64,000 nucleotides of DNA from Myroides odoratimimus (lineage in GTDB: Bacteria; Bacteroidota; Bacteroidia; Flavobacteriales; Flavobacteriaceae). The stretch lies in assembly GCF_030326305.1 (NCBI RefSeq), contig NZ_JACAKB010000007.1, positions 1 through 64,000 of the forward strand, read 5' to 3'. Shown in pieces: positions 52,837-62,474 of the stretch. Positions within the stretch are counted from its first letter, which is position 1. Every line of letters starts with the position of its first letter. The notes beneath the pieces were generated by a model that was given only the letters and a program-made list of their open reading frames with translations, ran no database searches and was not told the origin of the DNA. The position numbers and the translations under genes are program-made.

Positions 52837-54345
52837 CTAATTAAGTCTTAACTTCATACCTGGACGAATGTCATCTGAGTCCTTCATATTATTTAAAGAC
52901 TTTAACTTAGACACAGTCACTCCAGCAAATTTCTTACTTATTGATGATAAAGAATCTCCTCTCTGTACAGTATAAAAATTATTTTTAGTACCACCTGAAG
53001 CTTGAGCTACAGCTTTTTTACCTACTACTAATTTCTTGCCTGGATAGATTAGATTTCCTTTTAGATTATTCAATTTCTTTAATTGTGCAACCGAAATACC
53101 GTATTTACTAGCGATAGTACCTACACTCTCCCCTTTGCGTATAGTGTGATAACGCGGATTAATAGATGAACTTTCAACTATAGATTCTGCAACCACAGCA
53201 TAATTAGGTTGTTCTTTTTTAGAATCTAAGAAGTCTACATAAGCATACATCTTATCCTCATTAGACGCCATTAAACCAATTTTCTTAACTGGTAGTCTTA
53301 AGAAATTCAACTTACCACTATCATAAGGAATTACTTGTAACTTGTAAGTAGGATTTAAGAACTCTATTTCTTCTTTAGACACATCTAATAGACTAGCTAT
53401 TTGATCAAAAGACATTGTCTTCTTTATCGCTATTGTATCAGTCTCTACTACCTTTATAGGTGCTTTTTTAGACGTAATACCATGCTCTTTTGCATATTCA
53501 AAAATATACATAGTAGCATAGAACGCTGGCAAATAGTTTTGTGTTTCACGTGGAAGATTAGGTCTAATATTCCAGTAATTCGTATATCCATTAGAGCGAC
53601 GAATAGCCTTACTCACGTTACCTGGACCAGCATTATAAGATGCTAACACTAAGTCCCAATCACCGAACATCCCATACAAGTCTGAAAGAAACTTAGCAGC
53701 TGCCTCAGATGACTTCAATGGATCGATACGATCATCTATATAAGAAGTTACCTCTAGATTATATTGTTTCCCTGTAGGATACATGAATTGCCATAAACCA
53801 GTTGCTCCCACTCTAGAGCGAGCCACAGGGTTAAGTGCAGATTCTACTATAGATAAATACTTAACCTCTAAAGGAACATTTTGTTTTGCTAATTGCTCCT
53901 CAAACATAGGGAAATAGTATTCTGATAAGCCTAATAACCTCTCAAAAGAACGTTTTCTATTCTTTAAAAATGACTTGATCACGCGTTCTAATGTTTCATT
54001 GTATTCCACATTAAAAGGTGTTTTCTCATTTAATCGTTTTAAACGTTCTTTTAAAAGCTCAGTAGGTAATTCATCAAAACGAATATCTCCTTCGTCAAAG
54101 TTTGCATCTGCTAACTCATTCTCTAGCTCATTAAATAAATCTTGGTTCATTAACTCACTCAGCCAGCGCTTCTCGATAGAGGCACTACTAGCATGATTAA
54201 CGAATGTCTTTTTAATAGAGTCCAGATACACCTCTGGGCTCATTTCTTTCTTTGTTACTTCTGTAAGCGTACTAGGCTCATTCTGTCCCATGACTGAGTA
54301 CGAAAAAAGACCGCATGCTAATAAAGTTAATACTTTGTAATTCAT
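52837..54345 (-). CDS. Membrane-bound lytic transglycosylase with LysM repeats (MltD-like)
   Basis: The 502-residue periplasmic enzyme has a signal peptide (to about VMGQ at 21). The SLT domain spans about 145-280: LSIVESALNPVARSR carries the catalytic Glu, and GATGLWQFM and ASYNAGPGN follow. Two C-terminal LysM domains bind peptidoglycan: YHTIRKGESVGTIASKYG near 398 and FYTVQRGDSLSSISKKFAG near 456. It cleaves glycan strands in growth or turnover. No lipobox cysteine is seen. Confidence 0.93.
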   Translation of the reverse strand: MNYKVLTLLACGLFSYSVMGQNEPSTLTEVTKKEMSPEVYLDSIKKTFVNHASSASIEKRWLSELMNQDLFNELENELADANFDEGDIRFDELPTELLKERLKRLNEKTPFNVEYNETLERVIKSFLKNRKRSFERLLGLSEYYFPMFEEQLAKQNVPLEVKYLSIVESALNPVARSRVGATGLWQFMYPTGKQYNLEVTSYIDDRIDPLKSSEAAAKFLSDLYGMFGDWDLVLASYNAGPGNVSKAIRRSNGYTNYWNIRPNLPRETQNYLPAFYATMYIFEYAKEHGITSKKAPIKVVETDTIAIKKTMSFDQIASLLDVSKEEIEFLNPTYKLQVIPYDSGKLNFLRLPVKKIGLMASNEDKMYAYVDFLDSKKEQPNYAVVAESIVESSSINPRYHTIRKGESVGTIASKYGISVAQLKKLNNLKGNLIYPGKKLVVGKKAVAQASGGTKNNFYTVQRGDSLSSISKKFAGVTVSKLKSLNNMKDSDDIRPGMKLRLN

Positions 54346-54359
54346 CGCGCTATCTATTA

Positions 54360-54394
54360 TAAAATCCCTATGCTTAGTACATAAGCACAGGGAT
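54360..54394 (-). terminator. Terminator of pgk
   Basis: Arms ATCCCTATGCTTA (54364-54376) and TAAGCACAGGGAT (54382-54394) with one G-U pair on the minus strand, then a short T-run, just beyond pgk. Confidence 0.75.
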
Positions 54395-54400
54395 CTACTA

Positions 54401-55591
54401 TTATTCTTGTATTGCTTTTATTCCAGGTAATACTTGTCCTTCTAACATTTCTAACATTGCTCCACCTCCAGTAGAAACATAACTCATCTTAGGAGCTAGA
54501 CCGAACTGTTTTACAGCAGCTACAGAGTCTCCACCTCCTACTAATGAAAAAGTACCATTCTTAGTAGCTTCAGCAATGAAGTTACCTAATTCGATCGTAC
54601 CATTCGCAAATTTCTCCATCTCGAATACTCCTAATGGACCATTCCACAAGATGATTTTTGACTCAGCTACCACAGGCTTTAAGCTTTCTAATGTCTTAGG
54701 ACCTACGTCTAAACCTTGCCATCCATCAGGAATTTCATTAGCAGCCACCACTTGTACATTTGCATCAGCAGCGAATGCATCAGCAGCTAAAATATCAACA
54801 GGTAAATGTACTTGTACATTCTTCTCTTTTGCTTTTTTCAAGATATCTAAAGCTAATTCTAGCTTATCATCTTCACAGATAGAATTACCGATCTTACCTC
54901 CTAGAGCTTTAATAAACGTAAAGGTCATCCCTCCACCGATAATCATGTGATCTATCTTATCTAAGATATTCTCGATAATCGTAATTTTAGAAGATACTTT
55001 AGAACCTCCTAATACAGCTGTAACAGGCTTATCAGTACTATTCAATACCTTGTTTAAACTCTCTATTTCTTTAGCTAATAAATAACCAAAGCATTTTTTA
55101 TCAGCAAAGTACTTCGCTACGATAGTAGTAGAAGCATGCGCTCTATGTGCAGTACCAAAAGCATCATTCACATAAAAATCAGCTAACTCCGCTAACTGTT
55201 TTGAGAACCCTTCATCCCCTTTTTCTTCCTCTGCGTAGAAACGTAGGTTTTCTAATAAGATGATATCTCCAGCTTTACTAGCTGCGATAGCTTCTTTAAC
55301 TGTACTGCCTATACAGTCACTCACAAAAGTAACTTTATGTCCTAAAATCTCTTCTGTTTTTGAAACGATATGACGTAGTGAATACTTGTCATTACGCTCT
55401 CCTTTAGGTCTTCCTAAGTGAGACATTAAGATAGCTACACCACCGTCTTTTATTATTTTTTCAATAGTAGGTTTTGCAGCCTCTATTCTATTTGTATCTG
55501 TAACATTAAAATTCTCATCTAGGGGAACATTAAAGTCAACTCTAACTAACACCTTTTGACCTTTAAAATCAAAACTATCAATAGATTTCAT
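54401..55591 (-). CDS. pgk: Phosphoglycerate kinase
   Basis: Glycolytic enzyme making ATP from 1,3-bisphosphoglycerate. The 396 residues are full length. Substrate motifs are [11 protein letters not shown] near 16-26 and [18 protein letters not shown] near 60-77; the nucleotide-site GGGDSVAA is near 348-355. Monocistronic, with a TATATTTG box 35 bases upstream. Confidence 0.97.
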   Translation of the reverse strand: MKSIDSFDFKGQKVLVRVDFNVPLDENFNVTDTNRIEAAKPTIEKIIKDGGVAILMSHLGRPKGERNDKYSLRHIVSKTEEILGHKVTFVSDCIGSTVKEAIAASKAGDIILLENLRFYAEEEKGDEGFSKQLAELADFYVNDAFGTAHRAHASTTIVAKYFADKKCFGYLLAKEIESLNKVLNSTDKPVTAVLGGSKVSSKITIIENILDKIDHMIIGGGMTFTFIKALGGKIGNSICEDDKLELALDILKKAKEKNVQVHLPVDILAADAFAADANVQVVAANEIPDGWQGLDVGPKTLESLKPVVAESKIILWNGPLGVFEMEKFANGTIELGNFIAEATKNGTFSLVGGGDSVAAVKQFGLAPKMSYVSTGGGAMLEMLEGQVLPGIKAIQE

Positions 55592-55625
55592 CTTTACTTT
55601 TTTATATATTTTACGATAAGTTACA

Positions 55626-55633
55626 CAAATATA
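55626..55633 (-). promoter_or_regulatory. Promoter -7 box of pgk
   Basis: Minus strand TATATTTG, full match to TAnnTTTG, about 35 bases before the pgk ATG. Confidence 0.5.
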
Positions 55634-56101
55634 AATCTTTTTCGATATCAGACTACCTGATTATTATATTGTTAAACGAAAATTTTAACATATTACACTC
55701 ATTACTCTTTTATAAATACACTAATAAATAGAGTTATTAATAAATATATTTCACTTTACATATATTTATTATTCAATATTATAGTATTTATCAACAGAAA
55801 TACAAAATAATAAGCCGAAATAAATATTTAAACTATTTTTAATTTTAGAACAGTTATGAATTAGAACTTGTCTAAAAAACTCTAAATATCAAACAAAATA
55901 GACATTACTAACACAAAATTAAACGCAAAACACATTCGCTTGATTATCACTTCACAGATTTAGTACCTGATAATAAGCCATATTATCACATCATATTGTT
56001 CTACAACTAACCTTATTTTGTGAAGGTAAATAATTTCTAAACAGAAATAAAATAGTTGTACAATTATGAATCTGATTATTTTAAACACTTGATAATTAAT
56101 T
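55634..56101. other. Divergent AT-rich region between pgk and holB
   Basis: Over 450 bases with no supported gene. TTATCAACA near 55790 resembles a DnaA box with one mismatch but stands alone. Nothing else was recognised. Confidence 0.45.
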
Positions 56102-56109
56102 TATCTTTG
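56102..56109 (+). promoter_or_regulatory. Promoter -7 box of holB, probably leaderless transcript
   Basis: TATCTTTG, full match to TAnnTTTG, ends four bases before the ATG at 56114, so transcription should begin at or next to the start codon. Confidence 0.6.
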
Positions 56110-56113
56110 CCTT

Positions 56114-57262
56114 ATGCAATTTTCAGATATTATAGGACAATCCTTTTTAAAAAATCATTTGATACATTCAGCTGCATCAGGTCGTGTACCTCATGCACAG
56201 TTATTTATTGGTGGAGAAGGTACAGGTACTTTACCGATGGCTATCGCCTATGCACAGTATTTACTATGCAAAAATACGGGTAATGAAAACACAGGAGGAA
56301 ATGATGCCTGTAATATCAAATTTAACAATCTTGCTCACCCAGATTTGCACTTTGTCTATCCTGTAGCTACGACAGAAGCAGTAAAAAAGAATGCTACTAG
56401 CGATCTATTTGCAGAACAATGGCGCGGTTTTTTAAAAACAAATAGTTACGGAAACCTTTTCGATTGGTACACCCACATTGATATTCAGAATAAACAGGGA
56501 CAGATAGGTGTAGATGAAGCGAGTGAAGTATTGAAAAAACTTGCCTTAAAATCCTTCGAAGGTGGTTATAAGATTATGATTATCTGGATGGCAGATAAAC
56601 TAAATACTGAGGCATCTAATAAACTGCTAAAGCTATTAGAAGAACCACCTGCTAAAACGGTGTTTATCCTAATCGCAGAGAACGAGAAGAATATCCTACA
56701 GACTATCCTCTCGAGATGTCAAGTACTAAAGTTTCCTCCGCTTAACGCCATCGAAATACAAGAAGCCTTAGTACAACGCGAACAATGCGATCCACAAGAA
56801 GCCATCATGATCGCTAATCAATCTCAAGGAAGTTATAATAAAGCTCTGAGCTTACTGCATAATAAAGCCAATGCCTTACCTTATGAGAAATGGTTTGTAC
56901 AATGGGTACGAGCGGCCTTTAGAGCAAAGGGAAACGCTGCTGTAATTCAAGAGTTAATAGAATGGAGTGAAGAACTAGCTGCGCTAGGACGTGAACAGCA
57001 AAAACAGTTTATAGAGTTCTGCATAGAACTATTCAGACAGGCACTGTTGTTAAACTATCAGACTCCAGAGCTAGTGTATTATAAAACGACAGTAGATAAG
57101 TTTAAACTAGAAAACTTCGCTCCCTTCGTCAACGGAGAAAATATAAATGAAATATACCAAGAGCTAGGAGATGCTATCTACCATATAGAACGTAATGGTA
57201 ATGCTAAAATGATCTTCACAGATCTATCTATAAAGCTAACAAGGTTAATCCATAAGAAGTAA
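56114..57262 (+). CDS. holB: DNA polymerase III delta-prime subunit
   Basis: The 382-residue clamp-loader subunit of the AAA+ type has the conserved MQFSDIIGQSFLKNHL start, a region with ASNKLLKLLEEPPAKTVFIL near 178-197, and SRCQVLKF near 211-218. The P-loop position reads GGEGTGTL (33-40) without the lysine needed for ATP binding, which is normal for delta-prime. It helps load the sliding clamp in replication. Its neighbours (pgk, a helicase) are not co-transcribed. Confidence 0.9.
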   Translation: MQFSDIIGQSFLKNHLIHSAASGRVPHAQLFIGGEGTGTLPMAIAYAQYLLCKNTGNENTGGNDACNIKFNNLAHPDLHFVYPVATTEAVKKNATSDLFAEQWRGFLKTNSYGNLFDWYTHIDIQNKQGQIGVDEASEVLKKLALKSFEGGYKIMIIWMADKLNTEASNKLLKLLEEPPAKTVFILIAENEKNILQTILSRCQVLKFPPLNAIEIQEALVQREQCDPQEAIMIANQSQGSYNKALSLLHNKANALPYEKWFVQWVRAAFRAKGNAAVIQELIEWSEELAALGREQQKQFIEFCIELFRQALLLNYQTPELVYYKTTVDKFKLENFAPFVNGENINEIYQELGDAIYHIERNGNAKMIFTDLSIKLTRLIHKK

Positions 57263-57263
57263 T

Positions 57264-57298
57264 AAAAACGGTCGCATTCTATGAATGCGACCGTTTTT
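57264..57298 (+). terminator. Terminator of holB
   Basis: Arms AAAAACGGTCGCATTC (57264-57279) and GAATGCGACCGTTTTT (57283-57298), a 16-bp stem directly after the stop. Confidence 0.9.
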
Positions 57299-57320
57299 AT
57301 ATTATTTCTATTTACAAAGG

Positions 57321-57450
57321 TATTGCTTTGGCTTGCACTTTCTTGCAGATTTCTAGGGCTTTTCTAGGAGAATCCTAGTCAAAACAGATGTTTTGTCGAA
57401 GGAATGTGCTAAAATACTGCGAGCAATCCTCTAGCAAAGCAAAAGCAAAT
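57321..57450. repeat. Palindromic intergenic repeat, copy B
   Basis: Begins TTGCTTTGGCTTGCACTTTC (57321-57340), contains CTTTTCTAGGAG, then CTAG, and closes with GCAAAGCAAAAGCAA, nearly the inverse of the start. It shares GCTTGCACTTTC, GAGATT/CAGATT and CTTTTCTAGGAG in the same order with copy A at 13698-13800. It lies between convergent genes. Confidence 0.5.
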
Positions 57451-57505
57451 AAGCCCCACACTAGATTCATTCTCTAATGATAGTATACTAACCACTGTAT
57501 AGGCC

Positions 57506-59785
57506 TTACTCCTCGTTCTGAGCCATTGCGCGTTGATACAGTTTTAATTCTTCCCATGAGAACTCCTCTTCCGCATTCGCTTTAATCTCAGATAACGTCA
57601 TTCCCTTACTCTTCTCAAATAAAGCAGTTAATTCCTCTATTCGTTCTTTTGGCAATACTTCCTCTAAGGTGATATGCCCATCCATAATCAACTTACCGAT
57701 ATGAGAATAAATCGTAGTCGTAGTCAACTTTCTAGTTAGTGCAATATCTTCTATGCTCATCTTCTCTTTCCACATCTCTAAGGTAATAACGAAGGTAGAT
57801 TTCTTCTTCTCTTTTGTCTTCGTTTTTGGGCTAGAAGAATATACTTCTATATCTTCCTCCTCTTCTACTCCTAGTTTAGTACTTCTAATCAGATTAGCGA
57901 TATTGACTAAATGGTTAATCTTATATTCACTGATCTCTAGTGAGCGCAGATTCTCCTTGCATATCTTCTTATCCTCTTCTATTAACTGTAACATAATAGA
58001 AGCCTTCTTCATCTGAATAACGGTCTTCAGCAATGACTCTTCTAACGGTACTAATTCTTCGTAGAACGCCTTTGATTTCTTCGCAGTTTTTACCTGTGCT
58101 ATAGTGAACAATAGTTCAAACACCATGTGGTCTAAACGAGGAAAAAAGTAATCATACGCCTTAAGTACACGCTCTTTAGTAAACTCAAATCTGAAGGGCT
58201 CTTCCTCAAACAACGCTCTCAACTGATTGACAAATTTCTCTGAGTGAACAACCATTTCATCTAAGTGATTAGTCATACGCTGAGCCCAGCCCATAAAGGC
58301 ACTTTTTTTACTTCTCTCCGCCTCGGCATTATAACTATAAAGATGTGTATGCCACTGTGTACTAAGATTAAACCAAGAATAGGTCTGTATCAAATAGTTT
58401 CGTAGAAAGTTCTTTGTTTCTATCTTTAATTGCAGATTTAATTCTTCTGCACCAGCCTTATTCTCAGCATAGCTCATTACATCCTCGTCATTGACTAACC
58501 CATTCATCTGTATAGGTGATAATAACACTAATCCATCTAACGAACGAAGTCTAGATAAGGCTACATAAGCCTGCCCAGGCAAAAACACCTTAGATACATC
58601 TAAAACAGCTTTATCGAAGGTAAGCCCTTGACTCTTATGTACCGTAATAGCCCATGCTAGCTTAAGCGGATAATGACTAAAGGTACCTAAGACCTCCTCT
58701 ACGATCTCCTTAGTATTAGGGTCTACCGTATATTTTATATTCTGCCACTCGTATCGTTCTACTTCAATGACTTCTTTATTTTCAAACTCTACGAATATCT
58801 CATGCTTTGTCAAGGTCTTCACTATACCCATCTTACCGTTGTAGAATCGCTTCTCAGGAGAGATATCATTCTTAATAAAAATAACCTGAGCACCTTCTTT
58901 AAGCGTCATTTTTGCTTCTATAGGATATATCTTTTCTGGGAAATCCCCGACTACCTCAGGCATAAAGCTAAACTCCTTGGTAAACAATCCTCTAAGTGCA
59001 TCCTCATTTATCTTATCCGCCTTAGCATTATGCGTACTTAGAGTGATATAACCAGGGTTATCTTTTATATTAAAATTAGGATTAGTATATTGATTTAAGA
59101 GTGCCACATCTTCTCTAGATACGCGATTATTTCGAAGATTATTAAGCAAATTAATAAACACTTGGTCTGACTGTCTATAGACTTTCTCTAACTCTATATA
59201 CAAAGGTGGATACTGTCTAACGACTTCTGAATGGAAGAAATATACCCCGTCATAATAGCGCTTTAGCACATCCCACTCTTGGTTCTTCACAACAGGAGGT
59301 AACTGTAGTAAATCTCCTATGAAAAGAACCTGTACACCACCAAAAGGCTGTTGACTCTTACGCACAGTTTGCAGCATAAAGTTCATCGCATCTAATACAT
59401 CTGCACGCAACATACTGACCTCGTCTATAATCAATAAATCCATGTTTAAGAACAACGCTCTACGAGCATTACTCATCAGCATATGACGTCTTAGCGATAC
59501 GCGATTTTCAAACTTGATTGTATCAGTAAAAATAGGAGGATTCTTAGTATCAGGAACGAAAGCAGCAAAAGGCAAATGAAAAAAGGAATGTATGGTCACT
59601 CCACCAGCATTTAAAGCCGCTATCCCAGTAGGAGCCACTATTACCGCATTTTTGTGGGTAGTATTAATAATTTCTTTTAACAAGGTAGTTTTACCAGTAC
59701 CAGCCTTTCCTGTCAAAAAAAGAGATCTATTCGTCTCATTGATAAACTTTAAAACGTATTCTGCTTCTTCTGAAAAATTAGTCAT
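57506..59785 (-). CDS. PIF1-type helicase with C-terminal HTH region
   Basis: The 759-residue superfamily 1B helicase has Walker A GKAGTGKTT at 26-34, Walker B LLIIDEVSMLRAD near 115-127, GDLLQLPPV near 157-165 and the C-terminal motif KLAWAITVHKSQGLTFD near 375-391. From about residue 450 a long helical region leads to a basic linker (KTKTKEKKKST) and a helix-turn-helix-like end, SIEDIALTRKLTTTTIYSHI near 684-703. It likely unwinds DNA at forks or in repair. No phage or plasmid genes are nearby. Confidence 0.9.
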   Translation of the reverse strand: MTNFSEEAEYVLKFINETNRSLFLTGKAGTGKTTLLKEIINTTHKNAVIVAPTGIAALNAGGVTIHSFFHLPFAAFVPDTKNPPIFTDTIKFENRVSLRRHMLMSNARRALFLNMDLLIIDEVSMLRADVLDAMNFMLQTVRKSQQPFGGVQVLFIGDLLQLPPVVKNQEWDVLKRYYDGVYFFHSEVVRQYPPLYIELEKVYRQSDQVFINLLNNLRNNRVSREDVALLNQYTNPNFNIKDNPGYITLSTHNAKADKINEDALRGLFTKEFSFMPEVVGDFPEKIYPIEAKMTLKEGAQVIFIKNDISPEKRFYNGKMGIVKTLTKHEIFVEFENKEVIEVERYEWQNIKYTVDPNTKEIVEEVLGTFSHYPLKLAWAITVHKSQGLTFDKAVLDVSKVFLPGQAYVALSRLRSLDGLVLLSPIQMNGLVNDEDVMSYAENKAGAEELNLQLKIETKNFLRNYLIQTYSWFNLSTQWHTHLYSYNAEAERSKKSAFMGWAQRMTNHLDEMVVHSEKFVNQLRALFEEEPFRFEFTKERVLKAYDYFFPRLDHMVFELLFTIAQVKTAKKSKAFYEELVPLEESLLKTVIQMKKASIMLQLIEEDKKICKENLRSLEISEYKINHLVNIANLIRSTKLGVEEEEDIEVYSSSPKTKTKEKKKSTFVITLEMWKEKMSIEDIALTRKLTTTTIYSHIGKLIMDGHITLEEVLPKERIEELTALFEKSKGMTLSEIKANAEEEFSWEELKLYQRAMAQNEE

Positions 59786-59828
59786 TCCTTTTTTTTTACA
59801 AAATACGATAATAAAACTGTACTAAACG

Positions 59829-59857
59829 AAAAAAGCTCCTGTTAAAACAGGAGCTTT
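59829..59857 (-). terminator. Terminator of the OmpH-like gene
   Basis: Arms AAAGCTCCTGTT (59832-59843) and AACAGGAGCTTT (59846-59857), with a T-run on the minus strand, about 20 bases after the OmpH-like stop. Confidence 0.85.
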
Positions 59858-59878
59858 CTCTAAAGTAATTCAAAGATA

Positions 59879-60469
59879 TTACTTTTTATCTTCTTTGCTT
59901 TCTGCAGGTTTTGTCTCCTCTAATTTAGCAGGAGTAGCACTACCTTTATATTTAGCATTTAATTCTTTGATCATGATATCAGTAACATCATTACCGTCTT
60001 TGCTATAGATAACAGTAGACGCATCCTCAGTATTGAATACATAGTCTAAGTTATTCTTTTTAGCATATTCAGCGATATGTTCTTTTACTTTTTTTACTAC
60101 AGCTTCCATCTCTTCACCGCTTTCTTTTTGTAAAGCTTGCATTAAAGTTTGTTGTTTAAACTGTAATTCTTGCTCTTTTCTTTGAAGGTTAGCAGCAGTT
60201 TGCTCAGCCCATGCTTGACCTTTTTGACGAGCATTAGCTTGGAAGTTTTGAACCTCTTGTTGGAACTTAGCAACTTCAGCTTCTAAGCTTTTTCCTTTTT
60301 CTTCAGATTGGATCTTATATTTTGATTCCATATCCTTCATCTCTTCATACTCCTTCATCAACTTAGCAGAATCTACATAAGCAGTTTTGAATTCAGTAGC
60401 AGGAGTTGCATTATTATTACATGAAAATAATAATCCAGCTATACCTAGCATTAAAATAGTTTTTTTCAT
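59879..60469 (-). CDS. OmpH/Skp-family lipoprotein
   Basis: The 196-residue protein has lipobox LLFSC (Cys17), a short linker, then the Skp-like pattern FKTAYVDSAKLMKEYEEMKD near 27-46, a long coiled-coil region at about 45-125, and DYVFNTEDASTVIYS near 142-156. It probably acts as a periplasmic chaperone for outer-membrane proteins. It is a lipoprotein here, whereas E. coli Skp is soluble. Monocistronic. Confidence 0.88.
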   Translation of the reverse strand: MKKTILMLGIAGLLFSCNNNATPATEFKTAYVDSAKLMKEYEEMKDMESKYKIQSEEKGKSLEAEVAKFQQEVQNFQANARQKGQAWAEQTAANLQRKEQELQFKQQTLMQALQKESGEEMEAVVKKVKEHIAEYAKKNNLDYVFNTEDASTVIYSKDGNDVTDIMIKELNAKYKGSATPAKLEETKPAESKEDKK

Positions 60470-60737
60470 TTTCGCTTTTTTAAACCTGTTGTAAATGTAA
60501 TAAACTTTTTACAGTTAAATAAAAATAATTAATATATAATAAAAATCTATCACATACATATTATAATATAGATAATACTAATATACAACGTCTTATTTAA
60601 ACAATAAAAAGAACTATTATCTCAAAAAAGGAATATAAAGACATAAATACTATATAGAAAGTCGCTTAAAACGCTTTAAAATAAGAAATAGCAGTTCAAA
60701 AGAGCTAAAAACACCTCTTAACCTATTAAAAAGTAGC

Positions 60738-61586
60738 TTAGTTCTTTTTTAAATAATAAATCAGGGAAGAGTACTCTAAATTTGTTCTTGCTTCAATATT
60801 TGATTTTAATCCGACACGAAAAGCTTTAAACCAATTCTTCTTTCCAGTTTTATATTGTTCTGATAAAAGTGAAACATAAAAACTATCAAATAACATTGGG
60901 TACGTTTCTACTAATTCGAATTGGTAAGGATTAAAAAGTAATGGTATTGACTTCTGAGAAAAATGCCAAAGGTGACGAGGTACATCATAAGCTGCCCAAT
61001 ATTGACCATAATACTTAGCATCGTAAGAATTATAATTAGGTACAGCTATGATCAGTGTGCCTTCTTTTTTTAATATACGTTGAAGAGTTTTTATCTGTGT
61101 GTCTAGATCAGGTACATGTTCTAACACATGCCACATCGTAATAACATCTACAGAATGATCATCTATATCTTCTAGTGAATCCACTAAGTTTATTCCTTTA
61201 CTTAAACTTAATTGTCTCGCTCCACTATTTGGTTCATAACCTAAAATAGACCAACCTCTATTTCTACCTTCTAATAGAAACTCCCCTGTCCCACATCCTA
61301 TGTCTAAAAGTAGACCTTGATCACTTTTAATATCTTCAAGTATTTTGTACTTATTCTGGATTGCTTTTGATTTGATAGTTTGATATACTTTATCGAAGAA
61401 AGTCTTTTTACTATCTGTATGAGAAATGTATTCAGGGCTTTCGTAATAACTATCTAATTTATCCAAATCAGGAACTGGTTCAGTTTTTAATAACTGAAAC
61501 TTCTCATCTAAATAAAGTTCAAATTTTTCTTTAGAAACAGAATGATCTTCTACCTCTAAATATTTAATAGTTGCATTAATTTCCAT
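60738..61586 (-). CDS. Class I SAM-dependent methyltransferase
   Basis: From the ATG at 61586 the protein has 282 residues, starting MEINATIKYLEVEDHSVSKE. The AdoMet site is LLDIGCGTGEFLLEGRNRG near 90-108, with TMWHVLEHVPD near 146-156. The N-terminal zinc region of related methyltransferases is missing; the pattern is like small-molecule or glycan methyltransferases. The substrate is unknown. A longer frame to 61649 overlaps the -7 box (61609-61616), which fixes the start. Confidence 0.85.
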   Translation of the reverse strand: MEINATIKYLEVEDHSVSKEKFELYLDEKFQLLKTEPVPDLDKLDSYYESPEYISHTDSKKTFFDKVYQTIKSKAIQNKYKILEDIKSDQGLLLDIGCGTGEFLLEGRNRGWSILGYEPNSGARQLSLSKGINLVDSLEDIDDHSVDVITMWHVLEHVPDLDTQIKTLQRILKKEGTLIIAVPNYNSYDAKYYGQYWAAYDVPRHLWHFSQKSIPLLFNPYQFELVETYPMLFDSFYVSLLSEQYKTGKKNWFKAFRVGLKSNIEARTNLEYSSLIYYLKKN

Positions 61587-61608
61587 CAATGAAGTTTTAA
61601 AAGCCACA

Positions 61609-61616
61609 CAAATATA
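61609..61616 (-). promoter_or_regulatory. Promoter -7 box of the methyltransferase gene
   Basis: Minus strand TATATTTG, full match to TAnnTTTG, 22 bases before the ATG at 61586 and inside the longer alternative frame. Confidence 0.55.
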
Positions 61617-61649
61617 AACAACATACATCAGCTTTGATTCTAAAACCAC

Positions 61650-62404
61650 AAAAAAATAATGACCTAATTAAATGGAATTTTAAAATAAAAAAAGATAGAA
61701 CCAAAGCCCAAAAAGAATAATTCAAGTTATTATTTAACTTCAAATAACTACCCTAAGCAATTCACTTAAAAAACAAAAAGCAATAAACTAAATCAATCAT
61801 CCTAAACAATTACTCTAACTAAAAATATAAAATAAAGAACTAGATAGTTTCTTTCCTAAGTTTCGTTAAACTTCATTTTGATTCTTAAAAATAGTCAAGT
61901 TAGATAGACTAATAACACATAAAATTATTGCATAATATTATCCCCTACTCTCTACATAAAAAATGATATAAGACAACCAAGATGATTATATATAAATATA
62001 AACTCTTACGAATAATCTACTTTCTTTTTTCTACTCCAATTAGTACTATGTAGTAAAATTATATGATCACTATGAAAGTAAATAAACATCTACATAAGAC
62101 CACTTTCTAATATAGTATTAAGGTCTAAACTAATCCTCTTATTTTAAAGAAAGAAAAAACTAAAGCATCAAATACCATCTACTCAACACCACTATTAAAG
62201 TTAAATCACAAGAGTATTAGACGATCCCTTACAATACAAAACACAATAATTATAGAGCGCATACTACATCTATAAGTGCTAATAATAACCCAAAAATAAG
62301 TACTCTGAACTTTACAGATCATGCACTATATCTCTACCTACTCTATGCCTTAATGTATGTACCTGCTACACTACTTCTATACTATTCTATACAGCTACAT
62401 CCAT
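61650..62404. other. Long AT-rich non-coding region between the methyltransferase and mnmG
   Basis: About 750 bases, very AT-rich, with no ORF, tRNA, clear repeat or DnaA box recognised. It is the longest unexplained gap in the window and borders the parS-like site. Replication-associated or regulatory RNA content cannot be excluded. Confidence 0.5.
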
Positions 62405-62445
62405 AAAAAAAGGTTGGTATGTTCCACGTGGAACATACCAACCTT
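62405..62445 (-). terminator. Terminator of mnmG, a 36-bp perfect palindrome
   Basis: AAGGTTGGTA (62410-62419), the 16-bp core 62420-62435 and TACCAACCTT (62436-62445) form a perfect palindrome, then a T-run on the minus strand. It lies about 30 bases after the mnmG stop. The centre is a parS-like sequence. Confidence 0.85.
62420..62435. promoter_or_regulatory. parS-like ParB-binding site
   Basis: TGTTCCACGTGGAACA is a perfect 16-bp palindrome that differs from the widely used parS TGTTTCACGTGAAACA by one symmetric change. The same core occurs in Pseudomonas parS sites. Such sites near mnmG/gidA usually mark the origin region, where ParB-ParS guides chromosome segregation. No parA/parB is in the window. 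Confidence 0.75.
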
Positions 62446-62474
62446 CTATATTTATTCAAAGCTTTTAAAGTTAC

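Noticed and set aside
33745-55800. TTATCAACA near 33748 and 55790 as DnaA boxes controlling nrdB or marking an origin.
   Set aside because: Each is single, has one mismatch to TTATCCACA, and such short AT-rich matches are expected by chance.
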